DNA of 14,283 nt from Actinomycetota bacterium (GTDB lineage: Bacteria; Actinomycetota; Acidimicrobiia; Acidimicrobiales; BP-101), in NCBI GenBank assembly GCA_030838265.1, contig JAUTXA010000187.1, positions 1 through 14,283 of the forward strand, written 5' to 3'. How positions within the stretch are numbered: position 1 is the stretch's first letter; every line of letters begins with the position of its first letter. Shown in pieces: positions 7,568-14,017 of this stretch. The position numbers were made by a program, and so were the translations under genes. The notes beneath the pieces are model-generated. The model searched no databases. It was not told where the DNA came from and saw only the letters and a list, made by a program, of their open reading frames with translations.

Positions 7568-8014
7568 TCAGCTGGCGACGACCTCGACGGTCACCGGGAA
7601 CTCGACGTCGCTGTGCAGCTTGACCGGGACGTGGTGGGTGCCGAGGGTCTTGATGGGCTCGTCGAGCTGCAGCTTGCGTCGGTCGAGCTCGACCCCCGTC
7701 TGCTCGCTGACCGCGGTGGCCACGTCGGTGGCCGTGATGGAGCCGAAGAGCTTGCCTTCGGCGCCCGCCCGGGCCTTGACGGTGATGACCGCGGGCACGA
7801 GGGTGCGGGCGACCACCTCGGCCGCCTCCCTGTCCTTGGCGTCGCGCAGGTCGCGAGAGCGGCGCATCGCCGCCGCCTGCGCCTGCACACCCTTGGTGGC
7901 GGCGATGGCGTGGCCCTTGGGGATCAGGTAGTTGCGGGCAAAGCCGTCAGCCACATCGAGGATGTCGCCCTTCTTCCCGACGTTGTCGACGTCGGCCCGC
8001 ATGACGATCTTCAC
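7568..8014 (-). CDS. rplI: 50S ribosomal protein L9
   Basis: L9 binds domain V of 23S rRNA at the base of the L1 stalk and reaches toward the neighbouring ribosome. The 148-residue product has the usual bacterial length. The N-terminal rRNA-binding domain begins MKIVMRADVDNVGKKGDI and continues with DVADGFARNYLIPKGHAIAA, the L9 signature. A charged helix (about 45-75) connects to the C-terminal domain, which contains LFGSITATDVA and ends VTVEVVAS. The start is GTG 8014, overlapping the rpsR stop in GTGA, so translation is probably coupled. It is the last gene of rpsF-ssb-rpsR-rplI, the same order as in mycobacteria. Confidence 0.97.
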   Translation of the reverse strand: MKIVMRADVDNVGKKGDILDVADGFARNYLIPKGHAIAATKGVQAQAAAMRRSRDLRDAKDREAAEVVARTLVPAVITVKARAGAEGKLFGSITATDVATAVSEQTGVELDRRKLQLDEPIKTLGTHHVPVKLHSDVEFPVTVEVVAS

Positions 8015-8499
8015 TCGTCCTCCCCACCGGTCGCCACGACCTCGACATTTTCGTCGACGGCGCCATCGGGAACGTCGGGAACGTCGACGGCCACGACCGG
8101 ATCATCGGTGATGACCGAGTCGAGCGTGGCCTCGGCCTCTTCGCCCCGGGGCGGGCGGGGTCCGCGGTCGCCCCGGTCGCCACGGTCACCACGACCGCCG
8201 CGCTGACCGGGGCCCCGCTCGCTCATGGTGCGCTGGGTGTAGGGCAGCAGGGCCAGCTCGCGCGAGGTCTTGATAGCCACAGCCACCTCACGCTGGTGCT
8301 GGGCGCAGTTGCCGCTCACCCGGCGGGCCCGGATCTTGCCCCGGTCGCTCAGGAACTTCCGAAGGAGGTTGACGTCCTTGTAGTCGACGAACGAGATCCC
8401 GTCCTTGCAGAAGATGCAGACCTTCTTGCGACCGCCGCGGCGGGGGGCTTCCTTCGCCCCCCGCTTGGCGCCACGGTCACGATCGTTGTTGCGGGCCAC
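8011..8499 (-). CDS. rpsR: 30S ribosomal protein S18 with long C-terminal extension
   Basis: S18 pairs with S6 on the platform of the 30S subunit. The core (about residues 22-90) is canonical: KKVCIFCKDGISFVDYKDVNLLRKF, GKIRARRVSGNC and SRELALLPYTQR. Cys28, Cys31, Cys65 and His68 form the zinc-type motif seen in C+ S18 proteins. Bacterial S18 usually ends near LLPY (about 75-90 residues in total). This product is 162 residues, adding about 72: first Gly/Arg-rich with three tandem GDR units (about 97-118), then strongly acidic to the final GGEDE. There is no frameshift or stop between core and tail. An internal ATG at the tail's start (Met92) is in frame. The start is GTG 8499, overlapping the ssb stop in TAGTG; the end overlaps rplI by 4 bp. 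Confidence 0.95.
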   Translation of the reverse strand: MARNNDRDRGAKRGAKEAPRRGGRKKVCIFCKDGISFVDYKDVNLLRKFLSDRGKIRARRVSGNCAQHQREVAVAIKTSRELALLPYTQRTMSERGPGQRGGRGDRGDRGDRGPRPPRGEEAEATLDSVITDDPVVAVDVPDVPDGAVDENVEVVATGGEDE

Positions 8500-8978
8500 T
8501 AGAACGGCTCCTCATCGTTGTCGTACCCGGCGGGCGCCTCGTTGGCGACCGGCCGGCTGCTGCTGGGGCCGCCGCCGCCCTGGGCGCCGGGGCCGGCGCC
8601 GTCGGACGGACCGCGGCGCTCGCTCTTGGTGACCTGGGCGGTGGCCCAGCGAAGGCTGGGACCGATCTCGTCGGCCACGATCTCGACGATCGACTTCTTG
8701 CCCTCGTTCTCGGACTCCCACGAGCGCTGCTCGAGTCGCCCGCTCACGATGACCCTGGACCCCTTCGAGAGTGATTCAGCCGCGTTCTCGCCCATGTCGC
8801 CCCAAGCGACGATGTTGAAGAACGAAACCTGCTCCTCCCAATCCTGGGTCTGGCGGTTCTGCCACCGGCGGTTCACAGCGAGGCCGAAGTTGACCTTGGC
8901 CTGGCCGCTGCCGGTGAACCGCAGTTCAGGGTCACGGGTGATGTTGCCGACCACGGTGACGTTGTTTCCGTTTGCCAT
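8499..8978 (-). CDS. ssb: single-stranded DNA-binding protein
   Basis: This essential protein coats ssDNA during replication, repair and recombination and recruits partners through its C-terminal tip. The 159 residues comprise an OB-fold (about 1-110) starting MANGNNVTVVGNITRDPELR, with WEEQVSFFNIVAWGDMGENAA and KGSRVIVSGRLEQRSWE. A Gly/Pro/Ser-rich disordered linker (about 118-150) follows. The acidic tip is DNDEEPF, a close match to the conserved DDxPF-type interaction tail. ATG 8978 is preceded by a good ribosome site (GGAG, about 9 bases upstream). It sits between rpsF (21-bp gap) and rpsR (1-bp overlap), the standard actinobacterial arrangement. Confidence 0.97.
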   Translation of the reverse strand: MANGNNVTVVGNITRDPELRFTGSGQAKVNFGLAVNRRWQNRQTQDWEEQVSFFNIVAWGDMGENAAESLSKGSRVIVSGRLEQRSWESENEGKKSIVEIVADEIGPSLRWATAQVTKSERRGPSDGAGPGAQGGGGPSSSRPVANEAPAGYDNDEEPF

Positions 8979-8999
8979 TTCGTTTTCTCCGTTTTCGCC

Positions 9000-9353
9000 T
9001 TAGCCCGCCTCGGCCACGGGCGCATCGGCAGCCGGCACCGCCGCGGGACGAACCCGCGGGGCGTTGCTGCCCGTCACCCGAATGACCTTGTGGCGGATCA
9101 CGTCATCAGCGAGGGAGAGCATCCGATCGAGCTGGGCCATGGTGGCCGGCTCGGCCGTGGCCTCGAGGAGGACGTAGTAGCCCTCCCACTTGTGGTGCAG
9201 CTCATAGGCGAAGCGCCGGCGCCCCCACCGATCGACCCGACCGGGGTTGCCCCCACCGTCGGTGATGATCTTGGCGGAACGGTCGAGCACCGCTCGGATG
9301 GCGTCTTCCTCGAGGCCGGCCTCGAGAATGATCATGACTTCATAGGGCCGCAT
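9000..9353 (-). CDS. rpsF: 30S ribosomal protein S6
   Basis: S6 forms a heterodimer with S18 on the 30S platform. The 117-residue product starts MRPYEVMIILEAGLEEDAI and contains DRWGRRRFAYELHHKWEGYYVLLEATAEP, the S6 signature, followed by ADDVIRHKVIRV. A short Ala/Pro/Glu-rich tail (about 98-117) follows the fold, as in many S6 proteins. ATG 9353 has a strong ribosome binding site, GGGAGGA, 8 bases upstream (9362-9368). This is the first gene of the rpsF-ssb-rpsR-rplI set, behind a 146-bp leader region with a CCG-loop hairpin that may bind the S6:S18 complex. Confidence 0.97.
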   Translation of the reverse strand: MRPYEVMIILEAGLEEDAIRAVLDRSAKIITDGGGNPGRVDRWGRRRFAYELHHKWEGYYVLLEATAEPATMAQLDRMLSLADDVIRHKVIRVTGSNAPRVRPAAVPAADAPVAEAG

Positions 9354-9499
9354 GCGGCGATTCCTCCCTCTGGACCCGAGACGGTGCCCGGGGCCCCGGT
9401 CGGTCCGGGGCAGGGTCTTCGATTGCAGAAGCCTGGTGATGGTAGTCGAAGGCCGGCGATTCGTTCATCCGGACTGAGTATGGCGAGGGGGTGGGACAG
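9354..9499 (-). other. rpsF leader/intergenic region
   Basis: This 146-bp gap between the DUF192 stop and the rpsF start contains the rpsF ribosome binding site and the CCG-loop hairpin. I found no strong -35/-10 pair; TACCAT near 9440 on the minus strand is a possible -10 with no convincing -35. No ORF is supported here. Confidence 0.5.
9394..9410 (-). promoter_or_regulatory. candidate S6:S18 autoregulatory hairpin in rpsF leader
   Basis: On the minus strand the leader reads CCCCGG-ACCGA-CCGGGG: a perfect 6-bp stem with a 5-base loop containing CCG, about 40 bases before the rpsF start. A downstream CCCCGGGCA can compete for pairing with the left arm TGCCCCGG. The S6:S18 complex is known to bind a structured rpsF leader with a conserved CCG in several bacterial phyla. 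Position and loop fit; I could not test the full consensus fold. Confidence 0.4.
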
Positions 9500-10057
9500 C
9501 TAACCCGAGTCGCAGGCGCCGCCGACGTCGACCGTCGTGCCCGGGGCCACGCCGAAGCGGGCCAGATCGCCGCTCTTGACCTCGATGGCGGCGCGGTAGG
9601 CCTTGCCGGCCGAGTAGGTCCGGCACGGCTCGGCCGCGCAGGGGTCCATATCGGCCACCGCCACCACCTTCTTTTTGTCGTCGACCCAAGCGATCGACAG
9701 GGGGATCAGGGTGTTGCGCATCACGAAGGGCACGTCGGAGCTGGCCTTGAAGACGAAGGCCATGGCGTCGTAGCCAGCCAGATCGTGCCGGCCCATCAGG
9801 CCCTTCTCGCGCTGGTCGAGGGTGTCGGCCAGCATGGCGCAGAGGTTGTGCGAGCCCGTCTTGGCCTTGACCTTGACCTTCACCTCGCCAAAGCCCTGAA
9901 CCCGCGATGCCTTGACCAACGCCGGGTTGGCCGGCCTGTCGGCACCGGTCGCGATACACGCCCCGAAGGCCAGCGCCAGCAGGAAGAAGATGGCCCAACG
10001 GAGCTGGCGGATGCCCTGCTCGGTGTCGAACTGGGCCACCAGGTCGTCGGCCGTCAC
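9500..10057 (-). CDS. DUF192 family membrane-anchored protein
   Basis: This is a DUF192 (COG1430) protein of 185 residues with no established biochemical role. It has a short cytoplasmic N-terminus (1-20), one hydrophobic helix (about 21-38, WAIFFLLALAFGACIATG) and an external DUF192 domain (about 58-183). Family hallmarks are visible: LADTLDQREKGLMGR (77-91), then FVFKASSDVPFVMRNTLIPLSI (101-122) and WVDDKKKVV with MDPCAAEPCRTY (138-148). Cys34 (FGAC) is a poor lipobox, so helix anchoring is more likely than lipidation. Cys140 and Cys145 could form a disulfide. The start is GTG 10057, overlapping the panB stop by 4 bp (GTGA), which implies translational coupling. The pairing with panB may be purely positional. 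Confidence 0.88.
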   Translation of the reverse strand: MTADDLVAQFDTEQGIRQLRWAIFFLLALAFGACIATGADRPANPALVKASRVQGFGEVKVKVKAKTGSHNLCAMLADTLDQREKGLMGRHDLAGYDAMAFVFKASSDVPFVMRNTLIPLSIAWVDDKKKVVAVADMDPCAAEPCRTYSAGKAYRAAIEVKSGDLARFGVAPGTTVDVGGACDSG

Positions 10058-10950
10058 GCCGTCTTGCTAGCACCCTCCGACCCGTAGAGGCCAAGCACCC
10101 GCGCCGCCTCGTCGCCGAGGTGATAGCTCTCGTCATCGGACGGGAACGCGCCGCTTCTCACGTCGGAAGCGAACGCGGCCATGGCCTCGACGGCGTCGGC
10201 CTTGAGGGCGGCATAGCGGCGGACGAACTTTGGGGCGATGCGGTCCTCGATCCCCAAGAGGTCGTGGAACACCAGGACCTGACCGTCGCAGAAGCGCCCG
10301 GCACCGATGCCGATCGTGGGGACGGCCACTGACTCGGTGACGACTCGGGCGACCTGGTCGGGCACCCCTTCGAGGACGATGGCGAAGACGCCCGCCTCGA
10401 CCAGGGCCTGGGCCTCGGCGACGAGGAGCTCGGCCCCGCCCGCCTCCTTGCCCTGCACCCGGAAGCCGCCCATGGCGTGGACCGACTGGGGCGTCAGCCC
10501 GAGATGCCCCATCACCGGGATCTCGGCGTCGACGATGGCCCGCACCATCGCCACCCGCTTGCTGCCGCCCTCGAGCTTCACCGCCTGAGCGCCGGCCTTG
10601 ACCAGGGCGGCCGCATTGAGAACGGTGTCGGTGACGCTCACGTGGTAGCTCATCCACGGCAGGTCACCAATCACCATCGGCAGCGGCGCCCGCCCCGGCG
10701 TGAGGCCCCGCAGGCCGCGGGCCACGGCCGCGGTGTGATGGGCCATGTCGGCGACCGTCACCTGCAGCGTGTCGTCGTAGCCCAGCACGACCATGGCGAG
10801 GGAGTCGCCGACAAGGATGAGGTCGACGCCCGCCTCGGCCGCGATCCGAGCCCCGGGCGCGTCGTAGGCCGTGACCATCACGAGGGGCTCACCCGCCCGG
10901 TCGTCGCCTTTTCGCGCCCGGATCACAGGGGCAGTGAGCTGCGATGCCAT
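10054..10950 (-). CDS. panB: 3-methyl-2-oxobutanoate hydroxymethyltransferase
   Basis: PanB transfers a hydroxymethyl group from 5,10-methylenetetrahydrofolate to alpha-ketoisovalerate, giving ketopantoate, the first committed step to pantothenate and CoA in the cytoplasm. The 298-residue length fits. Motifs seen: VMVTAYD (24-30), VGDSLAMVVLGYDDT (47-61) with metal-binding Asp49, IGDLPWMSY (94-102) with Asp96, AVKLEGG (123-129), VMGHLGLTPQS (146-156), IVLEGVP with probable catalytic Glu194, and IGIGAGRFCDGQVLVFHD (213-230). ATG 10950 is chosen because GGGGAGGAGG lies 5 bases upstream; the frame opens further to 10977, but those nine residues have no such signal. It is divergent from the zinc-ribbon gene (about 80-bp gap) and overlaps the DUF192 gene by 4 bp. 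panC and panD are not in the window. Confidence 0.96.
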   Translation of the reverse strand: MASQLTAPVIRARKGDDRAGEPLVMVTAYDAPGARIAAEAGVDLILVGDSLAMVVLGYDDTLQVTVADMAHHTAAVARGLRGLTPGRAPLPMVIGDLPWMSYHVSVTDTVLNAAALVKAGAQAVKLEGGSKRVAMVRAIVDAEIPVMGHLGLTPQSVHAMGGFRVQGKEAGGAELLVAEAQALVEAGVFAIVLEGVPDQVARVVTESVAVPTIGIGAGRFCDGQVLVFHDLLGIEDRIAPKFVRRYAALKADAVEAMAAFASDVRSGAFPSDDESYHLGDEAARVLGLYGSEGASKTA

Positions 10951-10955
10951 CTCGG

Positions 10956-10965
10956 CCTCCTCCCC
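10956..10965 (-). promoter_or_regulatory. strong ribosome binding site fixing the panB start
   Basis: GGGGAGGAGG on the minus strand ends 5 bases before ATG 10950. It is the reason to prefer this start over the open-frame codon at 10977, whose coding sequence would run through it. Confidence 0.8.
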
Positions 10966-11031
10966 GTCCAGCGCCACGGAGGCTGCCGGCGGTTGCTACC
11001 AGTGTGGGCCGCGAGCGGTACCGTCGGCAAG

Positions 11032-11214
11032 GTGGAGCGGGCCTGCGAGAACTGCGGCGGCGATGACGACGAGCTGATCCTCGTCCACCGGGTCTACGTG
11101 GTGCCGGAGTCGTGGGACACGCCCGGATCCTCGACCAAGGTCGACGAAGCCGAGCTGTGGTGCTTCTCTTGCCGCTCGCAATACCCCCACGAGGCCGTCG
11201 AGCCCGAGACCTGA
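11032..11214 (+). CDS. small zinc-ribbon protein
   Basis: This is a 60-residue hydrophilic protein of unknown function. Two CxxC motifs, CENC at 5-8 and CFSC at 44-47, are placed like a treble-clef or zinc-ribbon site that binds one zinc ion. Between them lies an acidic stretch (GGDDDEL) and a conserved-looking core VHRVYVVPESWDT. I start it at GTG 11032, which puts the first CxxC near the N-terminus; an in-frame GTG at 11002 adds ten residues. Neither has a clear ribosome site. Spacing of the Cys pairs and ordinary codon use support a real gene although it is short. It is divergent from panB and ends 7 bp before the penicillin-binding protein gene, facing it. It could bind RNA or a protein partner; this is a guess. 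Confidence 0.75.
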   Translation: MERACENCGGDDDELILVHRVYVVPESWDTPGSSTKVDEAELWCFSCRSQYPHEAVEPET

Positions 11215-11231
11215 CCGCCGCTTAGGGCGGT
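11214..11231. terminator. possible bidirectional terminator at convergent gene ends
   Basis: ACCGCC (11214-11219) and GGCGGT (11226-11231) form a perfect 6-bp stem around the 6-base loop GCTTAG, which holds the stop codon of the penicillin-binding protein gene. On the plus strand two further T residues follow. Location between two convergent stops suits a shared terminator; the short T-run makes it weak. Confidence 0.4.
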
Positions 11232-13366
11232 TTGGTCGTGCTGGTGGCGGGCGGCTTGGTGGTGGTCGTGGCCTTGGGGACGGTGGTGGTCGCTCTTGGC
11301 GCTGTCGTCGGCGACGCGCCGGGCGCGGTCGTGCTGGTGAAGTGACCGGCCGACGTGGTGGTCGATCCTCCTGTCGTCGACGTCGAGTACTGCACTCGGC
11401 CGGATCGGAGCGAGAGGACCTTGCCCGGGAACCTCGAGACGGACGCGAAGTCACCGCCGTAGTCGCCGTCGCGCATGGCGGCCGTCATGAACCGCCGGAA
11501 GATCGAAGCCGGGAAGGTGCCGCCCGCCACCTTGATGCCTCGCACGCTGCGCATGGTGTGCGAGCTGCCCTCGGGGAAGCCCATCCACACGGCGGTCGTC
11601 AGCTTCGGCGTGTAGCCGATGAACCAGGCATCGGCGTAGTCGCTCGTGGTGCCGGTCTTGCCGGCGACCGGGCGGCCGATCTGGGCGGCCGTTCCCGTCC
11701 CCCGCTCCACCACCTGCTGGAGGCAGAAGTTGACGACCTCGGTCGCCTTCCGGTCGAGGACCCGGGTGGGGTTGGCCCGAGGCCGCTTGAAGACCTTGCC
11801 GTCGGCGGTGTCGATCTCGGTGACGGCCAGCGGGTCGATCTGCTCGCCGTCACGGGCGAAGGTCGAGTACGCGCCGGCCATCTCGACCACCGAGACCTCA
11901 GAGGTGCCGAGCACCAGGGACGCATTGGGTTGCAAGTCCGAGCGCACGCCGAGGGCATGAGCCATGTCGACCAGGTGGTTCGGCCCCACCGCGTCCTGGA
12001 GCTGGGCGTAGACGGTGTTGACCGACTCGCGGGTGGCGTCGATGAGGTTCATGGGGCCACCCCCGAAGTCCTCGCCCTCGTAGTTCTCGACCGGGTAGTC
12101 CTTGCCGTTGTCGGCCTTGGGCAGCACCACCCGCTTCGGCGCCGGGAAAGCCGACTCGACGCTGTAGCCCTCCTTGACCGTCTCGGCCAAGAGGAAGGGC
12201 TTGAAGGTCGACCCGGGCTGGCGGCCCGTCCCGCCGTAGCCGAGACCGGCAGCCAGGTTGACCTTCGACTTGCCGTAGTCCTTGCCACCGACCATGGCCC
12301 GGATGCGGCCCTCGTCGTCGACGGCCACGAGGGCGCCGGCCGGGTCGTTCGAACGGTTGAGCAGGCCGTAGACGGCGTCATACGCCTGGTGCTGCATCTT
12401 GGGATCGAGGGTGGTCTTGACCCGGAGCCCCCCGCTGTAGATCTGTTCATCGGTCAGCCCGAAGCGCTTGATCAGCTGCCGGCGGACGTACTCGACGTAG
12501 TACTGCGTCCCGTCCTGCGGGTTCACGACGGCGGGGTCCTGCTTCTCCTTGGCTATGACGTAGGACTGAAGCGGTTGGGCGTTGACCTCGTCCCGCTGGG
12601 CCGGCGTGATCATGCCCGCCCTGATCATCGACTCGAGGGTGCGGGCCCGCCGGTCGGCCGCCGTCTGCGGAGACAGGTAGGCGTCGGCCAGCTGCGGGGC
12701 CCGGATGAGCCCGGCGATGTAGGCGCCCTCGCGGAGGCCGAGGTCCTTGACGTCTTTGCCGAAGTAGGCGCGCGACGCGGCTTGGACGCCGTACGCCCCG
12801 CGGCCCAGGTAGATGGCGTTGAGGTAGCGCTCGAGGATCTGGCGCTTGGTGTACTTCCGCTCGATCTTGACGGAGAGGGCAGCCTCCTTGAGCTTCCGCC
12901 ACACCGTGCGTTCTCGGCCGACGTAGGTGTTCTTCACGTACTGCTGGGTGATCGTCGAGCCCCCCTGCAACGAGCCCTTGCTCCGGAGGTCGTTCACGGT
13001 GGCTCGGACGATGCCGACGGGGTCGATGCCGCCATGCTGGAAGAAGTGCCGGTCCTCGGTGGCCAGGACAGCGTCGATCACAACCGGCGGGACATCGCCC
13101 AGCCTGGTGCTGACCCGGTCGACGCCCGACGTCAGGGTCGCCAGCCGGGCGCCCGTGATGTCGGTGAGGAACGTGGTCTGGGCCGGTGGGGTCTCGGGCG
13201 GCAGGGGCACACGGACCAACACGAAGGCGGCCCCGGCGAGGGCGGTGAAGGCCAGTAGGGCGGCGAGGAAGAGGAGGCGGCGATACCGCCAGAACCAGCT
13301 GCGGCGGTGGCGCGCCCCTCGGCGACGAGACCGCGACGGCGAGCGGGAGGGACGGGAGCTAGGCAT
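11222..13366 (-). CDS. bifunctional class A penicillin-binding protein (PBP1-type)
   Basis: This enzyme polymerises and cross-links peptidoglycan outside the membrane. From ATG 13366 it has 714 residues: a basic Arg/Ser-rich cytoplasmic N-terminus (1-30), one membrane anchor (about 31-51), and a GT51 glycosyltransferase domain (about 75-250) with EDRHFFQHGG (catalytic Glu104), GGSTITQQ and ILERYLNAIYLGRGAYGVQAA. The transpeptidase domain (about 330-620) has STFK (Ser386 nucleophile, Lys389), SVN (448-450) and KTGTT (570-574). The last 50 or so residues are Thr/Ser/Pro-rich, probably extended in the cell wall. An in-frame TTG at 13411 would add 15 residues; ATG is preferred, although no clear ribosome site precedes either. 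Position next to DUF5318 and PadR genes matches mycobacterial ponA1, so orthology to PonA1 is likely but not proven. Confidence 0.95.
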   Translation of the reverse strand: MPSSRPSRSPSRSRRRGARHRRSWFWRYRRLLFLAALLAFTALAGAAFVLVRVPLPPETPPAQTTFLTDITGARLATLTSGVDRVSTRLGDVPPVVIDAVLATEDRHFFQHGGIDPVGIVRATVNDLRSKGSLQGGSTITQQYVKNTYVGRERTVWRKLKEAALSVKIERKYTKRQILERYLNAIYLGRGAYGVQAASRAYFGKDVKDLGLREGAYIAGLIRAPQLADAYLSPQTAADRRARTLESMIRAGMITPAQRDEVNAQPLQSYVIAKEKQDPAVVNPQDGTQYYVEYVRRQLIKRFGLTDEQIYSGGLRVKTTLDPKMQHQAYDAVYGLLNRSNDPAGALVAVDDEGRIRAMVGGKDYGKSKVNLAAGLGYGGTGRQPGSTFKPFLLAETVKEGYSVESAFPAPKRVVLPKADNGKDYPVENYEGEDFGGGPMNLIDATRESVNTVYAQLQDAVGPNHLVDMAHALGVRSDLQPNASLVLGTSEVSVVEMAGAYSTFARDGEQIDPLAVTEIDTADGKVFKRPRANPTRVLDRKATEVVNFCLQQVVERGTGTAAQIGRPVAGKTGTTSDYADAWFIGYTPKLTTAVWMGFPEGSSHTMRSVRGIKVAGGTFPASIFRRFMTAAMRDGDYGGDFASVSRFPGKVLSLRSGRVQYSTSTTGGSTTTSAGHFTSTTAPGASPTTAPRATTTVPKATTTTKPPATSTTKPP

Positions 13367-13439
13367 CGCAGGTTTCGAGACGAACGGGCACGCTACCAAC
13401 GGCTCCGCCAAGCCGAGGGGCGGTCAGCCTCGGTTCAGA

Positions 13440-13853
13440 TCAGGATCGAGAGCTCCGTTGCCCACCGATGACGAGGCTTCTGGCCAGGTGGTTCCACGAG
13501 CAGTCGGGACACACCTCCACCACGTAGCAGGCCAGCTCGGTGGGGCGGCGCGCCAGCTTGGCCAGCTCGGCTTTGGAGGTGACGCAGCGTCCGTGGGCCG
13601 GCAGGCGGGGCCCGAACACGTAGCTCACGTGGACCAAGGCCGGGGATTCGCAGATCGGGCAGTCGTCGTCGGTCGCCATCCCGACGTGGGTGGCAGCCCG
13701 CAGCAGCTCGGGGTGGGCGTCGCAGACATCGAGCCGTGACAGCCGGCCGCGACGGAACTCGGCCAGGACGGCGTTGCGAGCCAGCCGAAAGTCGATCTGG
13801 CCGGGAAGCCCTTGGGCGGAGGCGCCGCGGAGGGCGTCGGGGCGGAAACTCAT
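13440..13853 (-). CDS. DUF5318 family zinc-binding protein
   Basis: This small actinobacterial protein of unknown function has 137 residues. Family features I recognise are an N-terminal helix with LAEFRRGRLSRLDVCDAHPELLRAA, a first Cys pair CPIC (66-69), the core ALVHVSYVFGPRLPAHGRC, and a late VEVCPDCSWNHLARS with a second Cys pair (114-117). The two CxxC knuckles probably bind zinc. It precedes the penicillin-binding protein gene by 73 bp on the same strand; in M. tuberculosis the DUF5318 gene Rv0049 likewise neighbours ponA1, suggesting a cell-envelope link (inference). ATG 13853 has no ribosome site. A TACCCT (TANNNT type) lies 8 bases upstream, so a leaderless transcript is possible. 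Confidence 0.88.
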   Translation of the reverse strand: MSFRPDALRGASAQGLPGQIDFRLARNAVLAEFRRGRLSRLDVCDAHPELLRAATHVGMATDDDCPICESPALVHVSYVFGPRLPAHGRCVTSKAELAKLARRPTELACYVVEVCPDCSWNHLARSLVIGGQRSSRS

Positions 13854-13861
13854 CCGGCGTC

Positions 13862-13867
13862 AGGGTA
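13862..13867 (-). promoter_or_regulatory. possible -10 for a leaderless DUF5318 transcript
   Basis: TACCCT on the minus strand fits TANNNT and stands 8 bases before the ATG, the spacing expected for leaderless mRNAs common in actinobacteria. No convincing -35 is seen. The lack of a ribosome binding site before this gene agrees with the idea. Confidence 0.3.
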
Positions 13868-13936
13868 ACCCCCACGGCTCATCGAGTCGGAGCCGCTGTC
13901 GGCCGCTGTAGCCCGCCGGTCGTCGCCGCTGAGAAG

Positions 13937-13965
13937 TTGACGAATGGCCACCGGCTGTTCATACT
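13937..13965 (+). promoter_or_regulatory. padR promoter
   Basis: TTGACG (13937-13942) is a five-of-six -35 match. CATACT (13960-13965) follows after an ideal 17-bp spacer and matches TATAAT at four of six. Transcription would start near 13972, at the edge of the palindromes listed next. Confidence 0.65.
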
Positions 13966-13970
13966 GGGCC

Positions 13971-13995
13971 TCGATATATCGACCCGATACATCGA
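13971..13995. promoter_or_regulatory. tandem palindromes, probable operator of the PadR gene
   Basis: TCGATATATCGA (13971-13982) is a perfect 12-bp palindrome. CGATACATCGA (13985-13995) repeats its last 11 bases with one change, 13 bp further on. The pair covers the predicted transcription start of the PadR gene, where a bound dimer would block transcription, so autoregulation is likely. PadR regulators commonly bind AT-containing inverted repeats in their own promoters. This cluster is the most AT-rich short stretch of the region. Confidence 0.6.
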
Positions 13996-14017
13996 ACGGC
14001 ACTACACGAGGAGATCC

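Noticed and set aside
8151..8212. Short direct repeats (about 9 bp, GGTCGCC-like) as a possible CRISPR or VNTR
   Set aside because: Only three units with no spacers; they are the codons for the GDR repeats in the S18 tail.
11342..13258. Open plus-strand frame of 638 codons opposite the penicillin-binding protein gene
   Set aside because: It is a GC-rich antisense shadow with Gly/Arg/Val/Asp-heavy, low-complexity translation and no recognisable domain. The minus-strand frame has complete GT51 and transpeptidase motifs.
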